DNA of 64,000 bases from NCBI GenBank assembly GCA_033439265.1, contig JAVTVX010000004.1, positions 11,056,201 through 11,120,200 on the forward strand, in the 5' to 3' direction. This DNA comes from Dillenia suffruticosa. Lineage: Eukaryota; Streptophyta; Magnoliopsida; Dilleniales; Dilleniaceae. Shown one piece after another: positions 33,780 through 47,158 of the stretch (its first letter is position 1; every line of letters starts with the position of its first letter). A program made the position numbers and the translations under genes. The notes below the pieces were generated by a model. That model did no database searches and had not been told where the DNA came from. It saw only the letters and a list, made by a program, of their open reading frames with translations.

Positions 33780-36700
33780 ATTTGGTTTCGACGCCTATAT
33801 TCTTATAGATACCGGGTCAAATTTTTCATATGTGAGCGACACGTTCGCTTGCCTTTTTGATAGACCTCTCTCGCCACTTAATGAGGAGATTATGGTAGTC
33901 ACTCCTCTTGACAAGCATATCATTCGAGATACAGTCTATAGGGGCTATGAGGTCGGTATTGGGGAGACAGTATTAGAGGCAGATCTGATTCCGCTCCCTA
34001 TCACGGATTTTGATGCCATATTAGGGATGGATTGGGTAAATTTATACCAGGCTTCCGTGGATTGTTTCACGAAAGAGGTTGAGTTTCGGAGGTCCGGACA
34101 GCCACCATTAGTTTTCCGGAGCGAGAGCCGAGAATTGCGCTGCTGTATTATATCTGTTATGAAGGCCAGACGCTTGGTAAACCATGGTAGTGCGGCTTAT
34201 CTGGCTTATGTTGTCGATACCACCATTAAGGGACCGAGACTTGGAGATATCCCTGTGGTGCAGGAGTTTCCAAAGGTATTACCCGAGGAGTTTCTCGGAT
34301 TACCACTAGTTCCGGAGTTCGATTTTGAGATTGAGTTGCAGGAACTTCTGGATAAGGGGTTTATCCGCCCTAGCACTACACTCTGGGGTGCTTCGGTGCT
34401 GTTTGTAAAGAAAAAGGATGATACATTTCGGTTTTGTGTGGACTATAGGTAGTTGAACAAAGTCACCATAAAAAATTGATATCCCCTGTCACGTATCGAT
34501 GACTTGTTTGATTAGCTGCAGGGAGCTAGGGTTTTCTCTAAAATTGATCTCCGTTCGGATTATCATCAGTTGATAATTCGGACCGAAGATGTGCCCAAGA
34601 TAGCTTTTCGCACCCGATACGGCCATTACGAGTTTCTAGTCATGCCGTTTGGGCTGACTACTGCCCCATCTACTTTTATGGATCTGATGAATCGAGTTTT
34701 TCACGACTTCTTGGATCGGTTCGTCATCACATTCATCGATGACATCTTGATATATTCACGGAGTGATGAAGATCATGTTCAGCACCTTCGGGTGGTATTG
34801 CAGATACTTCGTGAGAAGCAGTTATATGTCAAATTCTCGAAATGTGAGTTTTGGCTGAGACAAATTGCATTCTTGGGGCACATTGTCTCCATGGAAGGTA
34901 TTTATATTGATTTGCGGAAGGTTGAGACTATAGTGAAGTGGGAGTAGCCACAAACAATTACCGAGAGTCGTAATTTTCTCGGTTTGACCGGGTATTATCG
35001 TAAATTTGTAGAGAGATTCTCCCGGATAGCTACTCCATTGTCGAGATTGACCCAGAAGGGGGTCAAGTTTGTTTGGGATGACCGTTGTGAGGCGAGCTTC
35101 CAGAGCTCAAACAACGGTTGACATTCGCTCCTATTTTAGCCTTTTGCACTAGCAGTCAGGAATATATAGTATACAGTGATGTTAGCCGATAGGGATTGGG
35201 TTGTGTTCTGATTCAGGATGGTCGGGTTATTGCATATGCCTCGCGACAGCTGAAGAAACACGAGATTAACTACCCGACACATGATTTAAAGTTGGCAGCC
35301 ATAGTCTTCGCGTTGAAGATATGGCAGCATTATCTTTATGGGGTGACTTATAGGGTATTCACGGATCACAAAAGTTTAAAGTATCTTTTTACCCAAAAGG
35401 AGTTGAATTTGAGATAAAGAAGAAGGTTAGAACTCCTCAAAAATTATGATCTCATTATTGACTATCATCTGGGCAAGGCAAATGTTATGGCAGATGCCTT
35501 GAGTCGGAAGTCAGTATCATCCTCACAGTCGACAGAGAAAGCCTACCTTTCTTGTTTAGTGGGACTCCGAGCCTTAGGAGTCAGTTTGACTAACGATGAT
35601 CAGGGAGGCTTACTAGCCAGATTTGAGGTCAGGCCGACTTTGTTTGACCGTATCAGGGAGCTCCAGAGTACGGATGAAGAGTTTCAGGGTATTGCGGATA
35701 GAGTCCACAGAGCTAAGGGCGGAGACTTTAGAGTCCGTGATGATGGACTCGTGGTATTCAGAGACAGAGTGTGTGTCCCGGCCAATAGTGATCTTCAGCG
35801 TGCTATCCTTGAGGAAGCACATTTTTCTGCATATGCTATGCATCCTAGGGGTACAAAGATGTACCGGACCATCAGGGGTAGCTATTGGTGGTCAGGCATG
35901 AAGAGGGATATAGCAGAGTTTGTAGCACGATACTTGGTGTGCCAACAGGTGAAGGTCGAGCATCAGCGTCCAGCGGGCACACTGCAGCCTCTTCCCATTC
36001 CTGAGTGGAAATGGGAGCATATTACTATAGACTTCGTGATGGGATTGCCGCGGACTTCTACACGACATGATGCGATTTGGGTGATTGTCGATCGACTCAC
36101 CAAATCTGTACATTTTATCCTTATCTGCGGTGACTATTCCTTAGAGGCGTTGGCACGTCTCTACATTGATACCATAGTTCGGCTTCACGGGGTGCCCGTG
36201 TCGATTGTTTCAGATAAGGACCCCAGGTTCACATCTAGATTTTGGCCCAAGTTGCAGGAGGCATTGGGTACTAGATTGAAGTTCAGTATGGCATATCATC
36301 CTCAGACGCCAGTCTGAGAGGATGATTTAGATGCTTGAGGATATGTTTCGGGCATATGTCATTGATTTTCATGGTAGTTGGAATCGACACCTTCCACTGG
36401 TCGAAATCGCATATAATAATAGCTATCAGACTATTATAGGGATGCCTCTGTATGAGGCACTGTATGGCAGGAAATGTCGCACCCTGATATGCTGGGATGA
36501 GGTTGGAGAGCGACATCTCAGCAGCGTTGAGTTGATTGAGCAAACAAAAGATAAAGTTAAGGTCATCCGTGAGCAAATGAAAGCCGCCCAGGACAAACAG
36601 AAGACGTATGCTGATCGTAGGTGGTGACCTCTTGAGTTTGCTACGGGAGATATGGTTTTCTTGAAAATATCTTTTTGGAAGGGAGTTATACGGTTCAGGA

Positions 36701-37065
36701 AGCGAGGCAAGTTAAGCTCCAGATATATTGGGTCCTTCCGTATCCTTGAGAGAGTTGGGAGTGTGACATACAAGTTAGAGTTGCCGGATGAACTTTCTCG
36801 TATTTATGATATTTTCCATGTCTCAGTACTCAGGAAGTACTTGGCTGATCCTTCTCATGTACTTGAACCTCCACCTGTTAAGTTACGAGAGGAGCTTAGT
36901 CTTCCAGTTCAGCCCGTGGCTATTCTAGATCGGCAAGTTAGAAAGTTACGGAGCAAAGAAGTCACATTGATCAGAGTTTTGTGGAGGAGTGATCAGGTCG
37001 AGAAGGAAACCTGGGAGCCTGAGAAGGCTATGAGGAGACAGTACCCCAATTTATTTGCAGTTTAG
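33780..37065 (+). pseudogene. Gypsy pol: protease, reverse transcriptase, RNase H, integrase, chromodomain tail
   Basis: Protease: LIDTGSN at 33802-33822. Reverse transcriptase: LDKGFIRPS to FCVDYR (34345-34449), then YHQLIIR, FIDDIL at 34732-34749 and KFSKCEFWL. RNase [13 protein letters not shown] and [11 protein letters not shown] (35226-35400). Integrase: HHCC region (about 35815-35945), DFVMGLP and SDKDPRF (36030-36230), then EDMFRAYV in another frame. Chromodomain-like tail 36920-37065. Lesions include a stop after FCVDYR, a one-base deletion near 35103, a frame change at 36306 that removes the integrase Glu region, loss of one Cys of the HHCC finger (RYLVC), and a gap of about 22 residues before LQELLDKG in the reverse transcriptase. 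Confidence 0.9.
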
Positions 37066-37099
37066 TCATCTTTTAGTTTCGATGATGAAACTTGATTTT

Positions 37100-37113
37100 A
37101 GGGGGTTAGAAAA
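37100..37113 (+). promoter_or_regulatory. Gypsy polypurine tract
   Basis: AGGGGGTTAGAAAA lies directly before the 3' LTR start at 37114 and matches the usual place and composition of a polypurine tract. Confidence 0.75.
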
Positions 37114-37395
37114 TGTAACACCGATTCTGTGATATCGTTTTTTTGTACGAGAAATTTTATTTATTTATATTGATTTTTGATTTCAGGGTATTTAAATTAA
37201 ATTTTTGGTATATTTAAATTATTGCCGTATTCGTTAAAATTAGGGTAAAATGAATATATATATATATATATATAAATAATAATAATAATAATAATAATGA
37301 TCAAAGTAAAAAAAAAAGGGCAACGGAGTGCTGCGTTTTGAGGCAAAACGCAACACCCCCTTCCCAAAATTGGATTAGGGCTTTTAGCCCTAATC

Positions 37396-37448
<53 letters not shown>

Positions 37449-39471
37449 TTCTCTCTCTCTCTCTCTACGCCTCTTCTCCTCTGCCGCTGCTCTTCCCCTC
37501 TACCGCTGCTCTCTTCCCTCCGCCACTGCTCTCTCCCTCCGCCGCTGCTCTCTCTCTCCACCACTGCTCCCTCCCTGCGACTGCAGCTCCTCCGTCACAG
37601 CGCGATCCTCTCCGCGCGAGCCCAACGCGCGATCTCCCACAAGCCCAGCGCGCGATCTCTTACGAGCAACACCTTCCTCCTCTGCACAAGCACAAGCGCC
37701 CCTATGTTGTTAAATTTGATCATTGGTAAGCCAAATGATTCGAAAGTGATGAAACGGGAATCTAGAAAGGGGATTGTGTCAATTAAAGTTGTATTAAATT
37801 TGAAAGAAAAATTGAAAATCTCATATTAGACCTTTATTTGATATTAAATTGTGATGATTGATTATGTTTGTCTTTTGGAGACTCTAGGAGTCAATTGGAT
37901 TGAATTGAAAGATAGGGAGTGAACACCCTCCTTAGAAATGTGAGTGGAACTCTAATCTTTTGCATAAAATAGTGAAACGTGTTTTCTCCGTATTTTCGAT
38001 AAAACAAACTTTTGATATACATTGATTTGCCGTATGATATTAAAATCTGTTTTGTGATTATTGGAGTGTCTTAAATTATGTTTACGATTACTATGCATCC
38101 ATGGTTTGACATGAAACAAAAATTGTATCATTACTTGAAAATTTATAAATTCCTTTTTACGGTTGCATTGGTATACAGTTTTGAAATGATTTGATGAAAT
38201 GTATTGGTACGCGGATTTCAAATGCTTTGATAAACTATGTGGGTTGGATGCCCACTAGTTATGCATGATATGATTCTTTCTTGTGGGATGTTGTGCCGTT
38301 GTGATACTATGATGATGACATTGATGATTCCGTAATTACGAAGGGCGTTTGTAGAGGCACGGGTTGCCCGGATACGCTTCTACAGGAGGTATCCACAAAC
38401 GTCATTGATTCTAGGGGTTATAGGCACGGCCGGTTGAACCCTTGATGGGGGAGGACGAGTGTGATGCTACCTCTAGCACCGGACGAGATCCTATACACGA
38501 TGATGAGTTAGCCCCAGCAAACTCATGGCCAATGTTGGGGTAGAGAGCGATTTTAAGGTCTATGCATAATAAAGCCCCCGATGCACCTGTTCTTGGTCAT
38601 GGTTGACCTTTGTCAGGATTATCTTTGCCTTGCTCTACTATTATTTGATTTTTAAATGGATGCATACATATTTGTATCGTGTAATTGTTTAAATGATTTC
38701 AAATTGCTAAACATATTATGTTTTGTTACGAAATGTAAATTTTTGTTTCAAATGATATTATTTGACACTCTAATGGTTTACCCACACTATTTATGCTTGA
38801 TATTATCCCCCTCACTCACTGGATATCTTCTCATGATACTCACCCCTCTATTTTCCTTCCTCAGACAAGATTTTTGTGATAGAGTGACATTTCAGACTCT
38901 AGAGGGTTTGACAGCATACCCTAAGATTTGATATATACGACGGTGAGGTTTAAGTTAAATTTGAAATATAAATTTCGTACTTTGTTTCGACCCTATGTCG
39001 TCTTGATATTCAGATCCGTAGTTGGCCGTGTATATTATGGGATGACTATATAACTTATGGGCAGTTTTGTGCATAACTCTTGCTTCGGTCCATTTTATTT
39101 GCATTGAGACATCTGTAAGCGTTTAAATTTTCTACTTGGGAAATTTGTTATACATTTGTATAAACTTTAGGCCTGCTCGGTGTGACGGCTGTTCATGCTT
39201 TAGTTGGACATGACAGTAGAGGTCTGTGGCTAGGATTGTTGATAATTTACATAGTCTGGCGTTGTTCTGGATGTCTGCTGTGGTTGGTAGGTTGTTGTGA
39301 GGCCGGAATGATCATTTTATTTTATTGACAGGATAATTTTAAATTAAATAGGTTTATTTGTACATGGGAGATTTCCGATTTATGGGGAGATTCTATCCGA
39401 TTTTCTGTAAAAATACAGTCGATATTCAGAGCAACGGGCGGCTGCTCACGAACCCAGTTTGGGGCGTGACA
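37114..39471 (+). repeat. Gypsy 3' LTR (2358 bp)
   Basis: Begins TGTAACACCGATTCTGTGAT and ends GGGGCGTGACA. It carries (TA)n and (AAT)n microsatellites (37254-37299), hairpins at 37332-37352 and 37372-37396, and a CT tract (about 37400-37470). A deletion near 37705 joins sequence equivalent to about 29370 and 30070 of the 5' LTR. Confidence 0.93.
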
Positions 39472-39476
39472 GGTGC
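39472..39476. repeat. Gypsy target-site duplication, right copy (GGTGC)
   Basis: Identical to 28830-28834. Copia sequence resumes after it. Confidence 0.95.
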
Positions 39477-40503
39477 CGTACAACCAACGAGTACATTTGC
39501 AAGTAAAGACCTCTCAATACACTTGTTAGGATAACCGAGAAGCCACTGTTAGTACCAAAATGAACCGCTGACCCTAAACTCAATGCAATTACATCCATCA
39601 AGTTATTTTTCTCATTGAAAGTGATCATCAATCATTTACTTGACTGTGTATTCACTATCATGTTTGAATCCTAACATAGATAAACATAATACGCTGACCA
39701 ATGAATACAACATCATGATGTAATACTAATTGGTTTTCCTTTCATACACTAATTTTTAATCTTATTTTAGCTATTTTCCTAGACATGCACCGCCGAATTG
39801 AATCAACCATGGTTTTTTGGTGACATGTTAAACTAGTAACACCAAAATAAAATCGTAAGAGATAGACAAAAGTCTTAAGGGTACAAGAGATCCCACTTGA
39901 TAGATCTCGAGTCTTATACAGTGGAATGGAGATCATAATCATATTATCATCTCAAATAATAACTCTTACTATCTCTTGGTCGTCTTATCACATGCGGTAT
40001 GAAACACGTGCCATAATGTTATTCCCATATCTCTCAAAAGAGTATAGGTCAGATTTCTCTAACATTGTACATGTATGAGACTCAGTGTACATATAAGACT
40101 TTAACCATAGATCTCAGAGAGAGTATCCCAGAGACAATATCACTTGATGCAAGTGATATCTGAGATCTCAACTTGACTAGTCATAGACAACATGAATGTG
40201 GGTATGTCCATATCAGTCATATTGTATATAACCTCATCTTGAACATATATCATGACGACTTATATTCTAACAAGTGCAACAAATAAACTTGTGACTGAAT
40301 AATGTACATATGTTATATATATATCAATAAGCATAATAAACATCAACATAGTACAAATGAGAAATGTCATATTACATATAAACTCAATGATTTCATATAT
40401 CTCACAGAGGAATCTATCACAATGAGTTTGTTGAAGAGATCAGTCATCATGTTGTGTATAAAAGTATACTTAATCATCAATACACCCTTCTCGGTGATAC
40501 CTC

Positions 40504-42860
40504 TCACAAAATTGTATCAATATCAATGTATTTGGTCTTATTGTGATATTTAAGATTTCGATTAGTGGCAATGATGGCTTGATTATCAAAATAAATTATT
40601 ATTGGCCTTCCACTATCTGCCACAACTCCAAAGTCATTTAGAAATCTCCAACGAATACTCTCGAGAACTGCCACTGAGCATCCCATAAGTTCAGCCTCTA
40701 TCATAGAAAAAAATACACAAATTTGCTTCTTACTTTTTAAGACATGGTATCATTTATTGAGCAAAACAGCAAAAAACTGATGTTGATTTGTGTCTATCCA
40801 GATCGCCACCTCAGTCAGTGTCTAAATACCCAATGAGATGCAAATCACCTCCTCCGTAACACAATGAGAGGTCCACAATTCCCTTGAAATATTTCAGAAT
40901 TCTTTTCACTACTCTCCATTGATCCCTTCCAAGATTCAATTGATATCTATTCACCTAATAGACTGCATAAACAAATGTTCGATCATGTACGCCTCATGCA
41001 TACACTAGACTACCCATTGCACTGGTATAGGGAATTCAGCTAGTCTTCCTCATTTCTTTCTGAATTTTAGGATATATGTTAAGAGTCAGGTGTTCACCTT
41101 TAGCGATATGAGTATCTATTAATGTAATCACTCATCTCGAAATACTCAAGAATGTTCCTAATGTGGAACTCTCATTAAAGAGTCAACATCCTTCTTAAAC
41201 GATCCCACTATATCCTAATTTCGAGAATGAATTAAGTTTTATCTATATCCTTCTTATCAAAACTCAACAATATCATATACTCTCTGTTGTTTTCAAACAA
41301 TAAAATGTCAATCACATATAAGAATATGATGACAAAAGAGTTATCGAAACGTATCAGAAGACATAATGATCCTTCTCGACTATTATAAAACCATAAGAAA
41401 TCACCTTATCGAGAAATCTTAGATATCACCACCCGGATGGCTGCTTTAGGTTGTATATCGACATTTGAAGTTGAAAGACCTTCTCCTCATGACCTACTAG
41501 AACGAACCCAGAGGGTTGCTCTATGTAGATATCCTCATCCAAGCTTCCATTACGAAAAGCGGTCTTTACATCTATCTGGTATAACTCTAGATCCATGTTC
41601 ACGACAATCGCTAAAAGTAAATTGATTGAGATAAATTGGATTACGATTTTTTGGTAGTCCACGCCCTTAATCTAATTATAACCCTTGGTTACTAGACGGA
41701 CCTTTTACCTTTCTACCAATCTATCGGCCTTTCTCTTAACTTTAAAAACCTACACGTTCCTGATGGTCCTTCTACCCTTGACAAATCAATTCGGTCCTAG
41801 ACACCATTGATTCTTATCATCTCCTCTTCATCTATGACCTCTAACATATAGTCATTCGTAAAATCCTTAAGATCCTCTTGGACTACTTTAGGTTCCTCAT
41901 AGTCCTCAAAAGTCATAATCAGGGTCTTACTGTCAATCGGAAAGCGACGTTTAAGTACGCGTTCTCAGTACTTCTATGAGGAGAGAGAAACTCTTTACCT
42001 CTAGATGAATCATTCCCACTAGGATCAAGATCCGTAATGGAATCTTGTATCCTGCCGTGAGGCTCATCTGAGCTACCAAGCTTACCTGAGCTATCAATCT
42101 CATTTATCTCATAGAAGATAAAGTCTAAATTGATTTTAAATCTCTTAGAGAAATCATTCTCAAGAAATGTGGTATCACGAGACTCAATTTCAATAATAGT
42201 GTCATCTGTATGCTCACCTAAGAATACATACCCCCTTGGAGTGTTCTGATTATCATATAAAAATATATTTCTTTTCTCACGGGCCTAACTTGCCTATAAA
42301 TGCGAGAAATCGTGGATATATACGGCACAACCCCTTGAGCTCAAACAAAGCAACTAAGATCAGGCTACCTCCCTATCCAAAACTCAAATACGGTACTGAC
42401 TGCATACTTTGATTGGACATGGTTGAGGACATAGATTGTAGTCAATAAAACATCTCCCCAATGGGAGATGGACAAATTGGCCCACGCCATCATATACCTC
42501 ACCATCTCCAACAAAGTTTTATTCCTTATCTCGGCTACTCCATTTTGTTTAGAAGTAACAGGAATGGTCAACTATTTCGTAATATACTTCTTGAAATAGA
42601 GTTCTTTAAATTATTTTGACAAATACTTGCAATCGATTCTAATAGTTTTCACTCAAAAATTTAACTGATTCTCAATCTCGCTAATAAACCTACTAAAACA
42701 TTCTAATATCTCAGATTTGTGTGAGATCAGATAGACGTAACTGAAATGCGTGTAATTGTATATGAACGTAACAAAGTACACAATTTTATTTTGGGTTCTC
42801 ATACTCATAGGACCACAGATATTAGAGTGAACCAACTATAACGGAGTCCCAACTCTCATT
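40504..42860 (-). pseudogene. Copia pol: integrase, reverse transcriptase, RNase H remnants
   Basis: Read right to left. Integrase core: MVHSNICGPMS, YFVTFIYNYTHFSYVYL and KSEILECFSRF (42835-42655), then QNGVAEIRNKTLLEMVRYMM and HWGDVLL (42555-42430). Reverse transcriptase: LELYQIDVKTAFRNG, EDIYIEQPSGF and YNLKQPSGW (41600-41430). RNase H: MIEAELMGCSVAVLESIRW and IIYFDNQAIIA (40704-40560). This integrase-before-RT order is diagnostic of Copia. Frames are broken many times and large parts between them are unreadable, so no function remains. Confidence 0.85.
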
Positions 42861-43399
42861 GTGTTGTCAAATTATTTTCTTGTAACTTTGTTGACTAGGA
42901 AAAAATCATATACGAGCAACTCGAATCTAGTTAGCGGGTCCAACAGAGTGCTAATCAATTCATCTTCTCCTACCCTATATATCCAAGTCTACTATGTCAT
43001 ACATTTACATCATCATCTATGTAATCAGATGTAAAGGCAATAGAAGAATAACAAGAAATACCATTTAAGGAAACAACATCCGGTGCATATATTCCATCAG
43101 GGATAGAACCAAAACAATCGAAAGAATTATCATAACTAATGGAAACATTAGAGTTTCCGAAAAAAGTAAAACATATTCTCGGCAATCCAAATAAAGTACT
43201 GAAATTAAGTTTCATCAAATATCCAGAACACAAAGAACGTCATTTAAATACAGAATCTGTCCACATTGCAACTCCAATTTGCAAGTATCAATCTCTCTGC
43301 TGACAATGACAAATGTTTCGTTCCTCATATAAATCCTCTTAGCATGAGGACTCACTCAGCAGAACTTTACGTACACACTTTTGTCCAAACTACGTGGTT

Positions 43400-44000
43400 G
43401 GCGGATTCTAAGTTCATAATCTACAAAGAAGAGGAAATAGTGAGCATCATAGCAAATAAGACAAAACTTAATCTACGTAAAGGAGAAGGACATTTCTTAT
43501 ACTCGTTATGCTCATGAATGAAATAATCAAGTCTACCACAGATATAACACTTTGTATTGGTATTATCAAATTCCTTCTTCTTGTGTTTTTGTATTTTGCT
43601 GTCGGATTTTTCGGATTGTTTCTTCTTGTCTGGACGTTGAGTCATCTTCTTCTACTTATGCTATTCGTTAGCTACTATGGGAGTCTTTACTCGACTCCAT
43701 TGCATAAGCATGATTCGAGTGTGGGCTACTTGCATCTAAGTGCTTCTCCTCGAGTTCACTGTATCTACTCACATCAGTAAAAGTACGAGTACCTTCGTCA
43801 GACGTGAGACAGATTTTCATGGTCTCCCATGAATTAAATAAAAGTTTGGAACACACCCAGAACCTGAACCTCATCCAAAATGGGTTTGCTCGCATTTCTT
43901 AACTCGGCGATCATACTCGACATTTTACATCAAACGTTGTATCATTGCATGATCATCCATTTTCTTATAAGTCATAAACTTATAAATTAGCATTCTCATC
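43400..44000 (-). pseudogene. Copia gag remnant with degenerate zinc knuckle
   Basis: A minus-strand frame at 43645-43421 reads TQRPDKKKQSEKSDSK and then CYICGRLDYFIHEHNEYKKC. This is where a CCHC knuckle sits in Copia gag, but the spacing and last ligands have decayed. Upstream pieces (43895-43670) read SKLLFNSWETMKICLTSDE and EEKHLDAS, fitting the gag interior. Confidence 0.6.
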
Positions 44001-45406
44001 TCAGGAGCTGAAAGAGCACCATAATGCTCTTTTAGGACGAGTCAAACTGACATAACTGTAGGATATTGTTCATAAACCGTGGTCATATCATTGAGCATGT
44101 CACTGATAAGAATTGTCCTAACTTGGTTTTCTTCCACAGACGATAGATCTTTTATCTTGCATATACTGAGGTATGGTACCCTCTCTGAGACCTACCATCT
44201 CATATCTGAGAATCTTATACAAATCTTTGTCCTTGAAATTAAATTGAATTTTCTAGTAAAAAATCTCACAATTGTCACCATTCAGTTTATAATCTTTACA
44301 AAAATCTATTACGACAGTTTTTAATGCAGCTAGAGAGATTTTAGTAACTTATTAATACTTATTTTCATATTTTGTGCGAGTGTATGATTCGAGTACAAAC
44401 TCTAAACTAAGCATATGATTCAACAGACTACATACACCATAATCTGAAATCGTAACTTACCATTCGGATTTAGATTCGATACACAAAACCTATAAAAAGT
44501 CACAAATATGGATGTGAAACCCTCAAAAAATTGGAAAAATTCAATCCAAGATGACCTGACTCACCCTCGGTGGTCTCGCGCGCCTCCATGCCAAGCCAGA
44601 ATGCCTTTACGCGCCACCACGTGCCTATAGCTTGCAGCAGCATGCGCCAGACATGCAGTGTGTCTGCCACACTCCTTCACGCGCTCCCTGAGTTGTGCTC
44701 TGGGTCAGTAAGTAAGTCGGGAGGCGGACCTCGGTTGAAATCGACTCGGACCTCCAGATCCTGTTCACGCAACTCATCACGCGTGAACTGCACAATCCTG
44801 CTGCCAGGAGCCTTGCGCTCCTTCCTCACGCATGTACCTCATGCGCCTGCGGGTTGGTCGGGTCTTCTTCGCCCAATTCTTTGTAATTGGGTCTGCACGA
44901 CCTGGTTGCCGGAAAACACCATTCCGGCTAGATTTTGGCTTAGATTTCGACTGTTATTCAAAATTTAACCGTCCCAATTTATCCCTAACTTGATTTTTGG
45001 GAGAAATAAGCCCTGGTCTTGGCGAATCATAACATTCAAAGTTTCAGCCCTTCATGACCACCGTTTCTGGCAACAACAATATGCAATATATATGTCAAAA
45101 TGTAGATCTTCACACAAGTAACACATTTATATCAATTTTATAGATCAATTTATTCTCTAACTCGACAAATCTAAAATTTTATGTCTCGACCACCATTAAT
45201 GGCCGAGAACTTCGACCTTGCATTTCAAGGTCTAAACATACTCCAAAAATTACGAAAAAATTATATTTGTAATCTACAAATCATGGATAATATCGTAGTA
45301 TTCTTGGATTCACGAAATTCATTCGTAATCTGAATCCTAAATTTTTACCCTACATATTTTATATCCAAAAAAATTCTGAAATTTTTTTAAAATAAATCTA
45401 ATGATT

Positions 45407-45418
45407 GCATTGATACCA
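45407..45418 (-). promoter_or_regulatory. Copia primer-binding site
   Basis: The minus strand reads TGGTATCAATGC directly after the 5' LTR end. It is a slightly altered initiator Met-tRNA site and fixes the element's direction. Confidence 0.75.
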
Positions 45419-45419
45419 A

Positions 45420-45860
45420 TATTAGATTTATTAAACTACATACATATGCAGAAGCGTATAAATTATAAATTCAAAAATTTTGGGTAAATATCTCAATATG
45501 TAGACTTCCGAAAAATCAACCGATCCGTAAACTCCCTCGTATGGATCATTCGGTCGGGATGATGATCACAAAACGAACCACCACCGTATTACCATGACGT
45601 CTCAACTCATTATTTGGCAAACCCAATGATGGGAGAAATTTTTTTACTCAAAAATTTCTCCAGCCCTCTATTTTTGTCTCTCAATCAAGTGCAAGAGTTT
45701 TTCACAAGAACTCGAAAATTTACATAACAAATACTCACTCATGTATGGAGGAAGAGGGAGAGTTATTTCCTTAGGAAGGTTAAGGGATTGTTAGTTAGTT
45801 AAGGGTAACTTCCTCTATTTTTATTTATAGAAAATGCCCTTACGTAGGCATTTACCAACA
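45420..45860 (-). repeat. Copia 5' LTR (right copy)
   Basis: Its partner is 28297-28735. On the minus strand it starts TGTTGGTAAATGCC and ends near AAATCTAATA. The 3' end lacks the usual CA, so one or two bases of the border are uncertain. Confidence 0.85.
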
Positions 45861-46078
45861 TGTATCATAACATCAAAACATATTAGTATAAACCAAAATA
45901 TTGTTGCAAACACATCAATATAATACATATAACATCCAAATAAATATAACATAGATAATAGCAAACTCTTACAAACACCAATTCGATTACATATAAAAAC
46001 AAATAATACAAATATAAAAAGATAATAATCTGAAGTTCCATATGTTAATAAGAAATACCAAATCCAATTTTAACTTAT

Positions 46079-47158
46079 TTAATTACTATTACTAGAGTTT
46101 TTGGCTAAATCATAGTTATATAGGATCCGGTCTAGCTTGTCACTTCTTTTAGGCAATGACATAAGAATAATTCTCATTTGTTCAGACATAAGCAATTTCA
46201 CTGTCCAACTGAATTGATCTTGACTCAATGCTCCCTCATCTTTTAAAAATTTCAATACGTGAATGCAATCTGGAATAGAGTATTGTCTAGTGATTTGGGA
46301 TGACGTTGAGATTTTGGCTACTTCAAATGCATTTTGACTTTTTGCTGCATCAGCTATTTGTTCCAATGACAGTTTCACACTTGTTGTAGTTTCAACCTTT
46401 GTCTTACTCTTTGTCATCTTTTTCCCTATTTCTTCTAACGCCATCCTTTTCCTCTTGAGTTGAGTGTTTGTCACAGGGCTAAAATTTTCATCAATATTGA
46501 AGTCTTCCTACCATGATTGGATTTGAATTTCTGGTATTGTTTTCAACTGGTACATTCATTAGTGGTGTCCATGCATGTTCACGTGTTGTGACTATATTCC
46601 CAAATATGTACTCAAATTCATCATGATATTTCAACTCGTGTTAACGAAATTTGGCATATCCCCTATTCTCTTGCACAAAAAACAAAGATAAATTGGTATT
46701 CAAACAAACTCATTCTTTTAAATCATTTATAATAGCTAAAATATAAAAATTAAAATATTTACCTTTATTTTGGTCTCCCACCATGTGGCATCAACTTCAA
46801 TGGTTCTAGTAGCATGGTTCCATCCCAATCCCGTTTCTTTGCCTTTTAATTGTTTCCATAAAATCCAATCACCCCTTAGACCATCCATTCTATTCTTCAT
46901 TTGCTTTGGGTATATTTTTTTAGCATGCTTATTGAAATAATTTAGCACAATTTCCCATCTCTTATTTCTAAATGCTATTACAAATTTCATCCATACAAGA
47001 ATGAAATAAGATTTTGGTAGTGATGGAATCCCACTTTGTATTAAGTTCTTGCTTTGTTTTGGAATTTTATATATAAGTTGGGACATTTCTTTGTAAGTTA
47101 TAACTGTAAGATATAAATCAATCATTAAATAAAAGATGTAAAGTATTTGCATGCCCAT
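46079..47158 (-). pseudogene. Harbinger-associated Myb/SANT-like protein, broken
   Basis: Second gene of the Harbinger element. This family is thought to bind the element ends and help bring in the transposase. Exon 1 (47158 to about 46763) carries a Myb/SANT-like domain: NKRWEIVLNYF, PKQMKNRMDGLRGDWILWKQL, ETGLGWNHATRTIEVD and TWWETKIK, then a GT donor. Exon 2 (about 46676-46079) reads HDEFEYIFGNIVTT and HAWTPLMN. After a frame break it continues with NFSPVTNTQLKRKRMALEEIGKKM and a helical tail to the stop at 46079. Defects are a stop early in exon 2 and the later frame change. The neighbouring DDE gene on the same strand has been pushed 17.5 kb away by the Copia insertion. Confidence 0.75.

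Larger units (their letters stand above)
28835..39471 (+). mobile_element. Gypsy chromovirus (Tekay-like) inserted in the Copia element
   Basis: A complete but inactive LTR retrotransposon of 10,637 bp with TG...CA LTRs, primer-binding site, polypurine tract and perfect GGTGC target duplications. The pol order is protease, reverse transcriptase, RNase H, integrase. The polyprotein ends with a degenerate chromodomain-like tail (ILDRQVRKLRSKEV, ETWEPEKAMRRQYPNLF). Long LTRs and that tail place it near the Tekay/Del chromoviruses. About a tenth of positions differ in the first 140 bases of the two LTRs by eye, so it is younger than the Copia host but not recent. Confidence 0.93.
28297..45860 (-). 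mobile_element. Copia LTR retrotransposon, interrupted by a Gypsy element
   Basis: Two related LTRs (28297-28735 and 45420-45860) bound a minus-strand Copia interior. On the minus strand each LTR starts TGTTGGTAAATG or a close variant. The 5' copy (right) is followed by a primer-binding site. The interior carries gag, integrase, reverse transcriptase and RNase H remnants in Copia order. Flanking five-base words are TATAT (28292-28296) and TGTAT (45861-45865), a target duplication with one change. By eye the LTRs differ at roughly a fifth of positions, so this is an old insertion. Confidence 0.85.
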
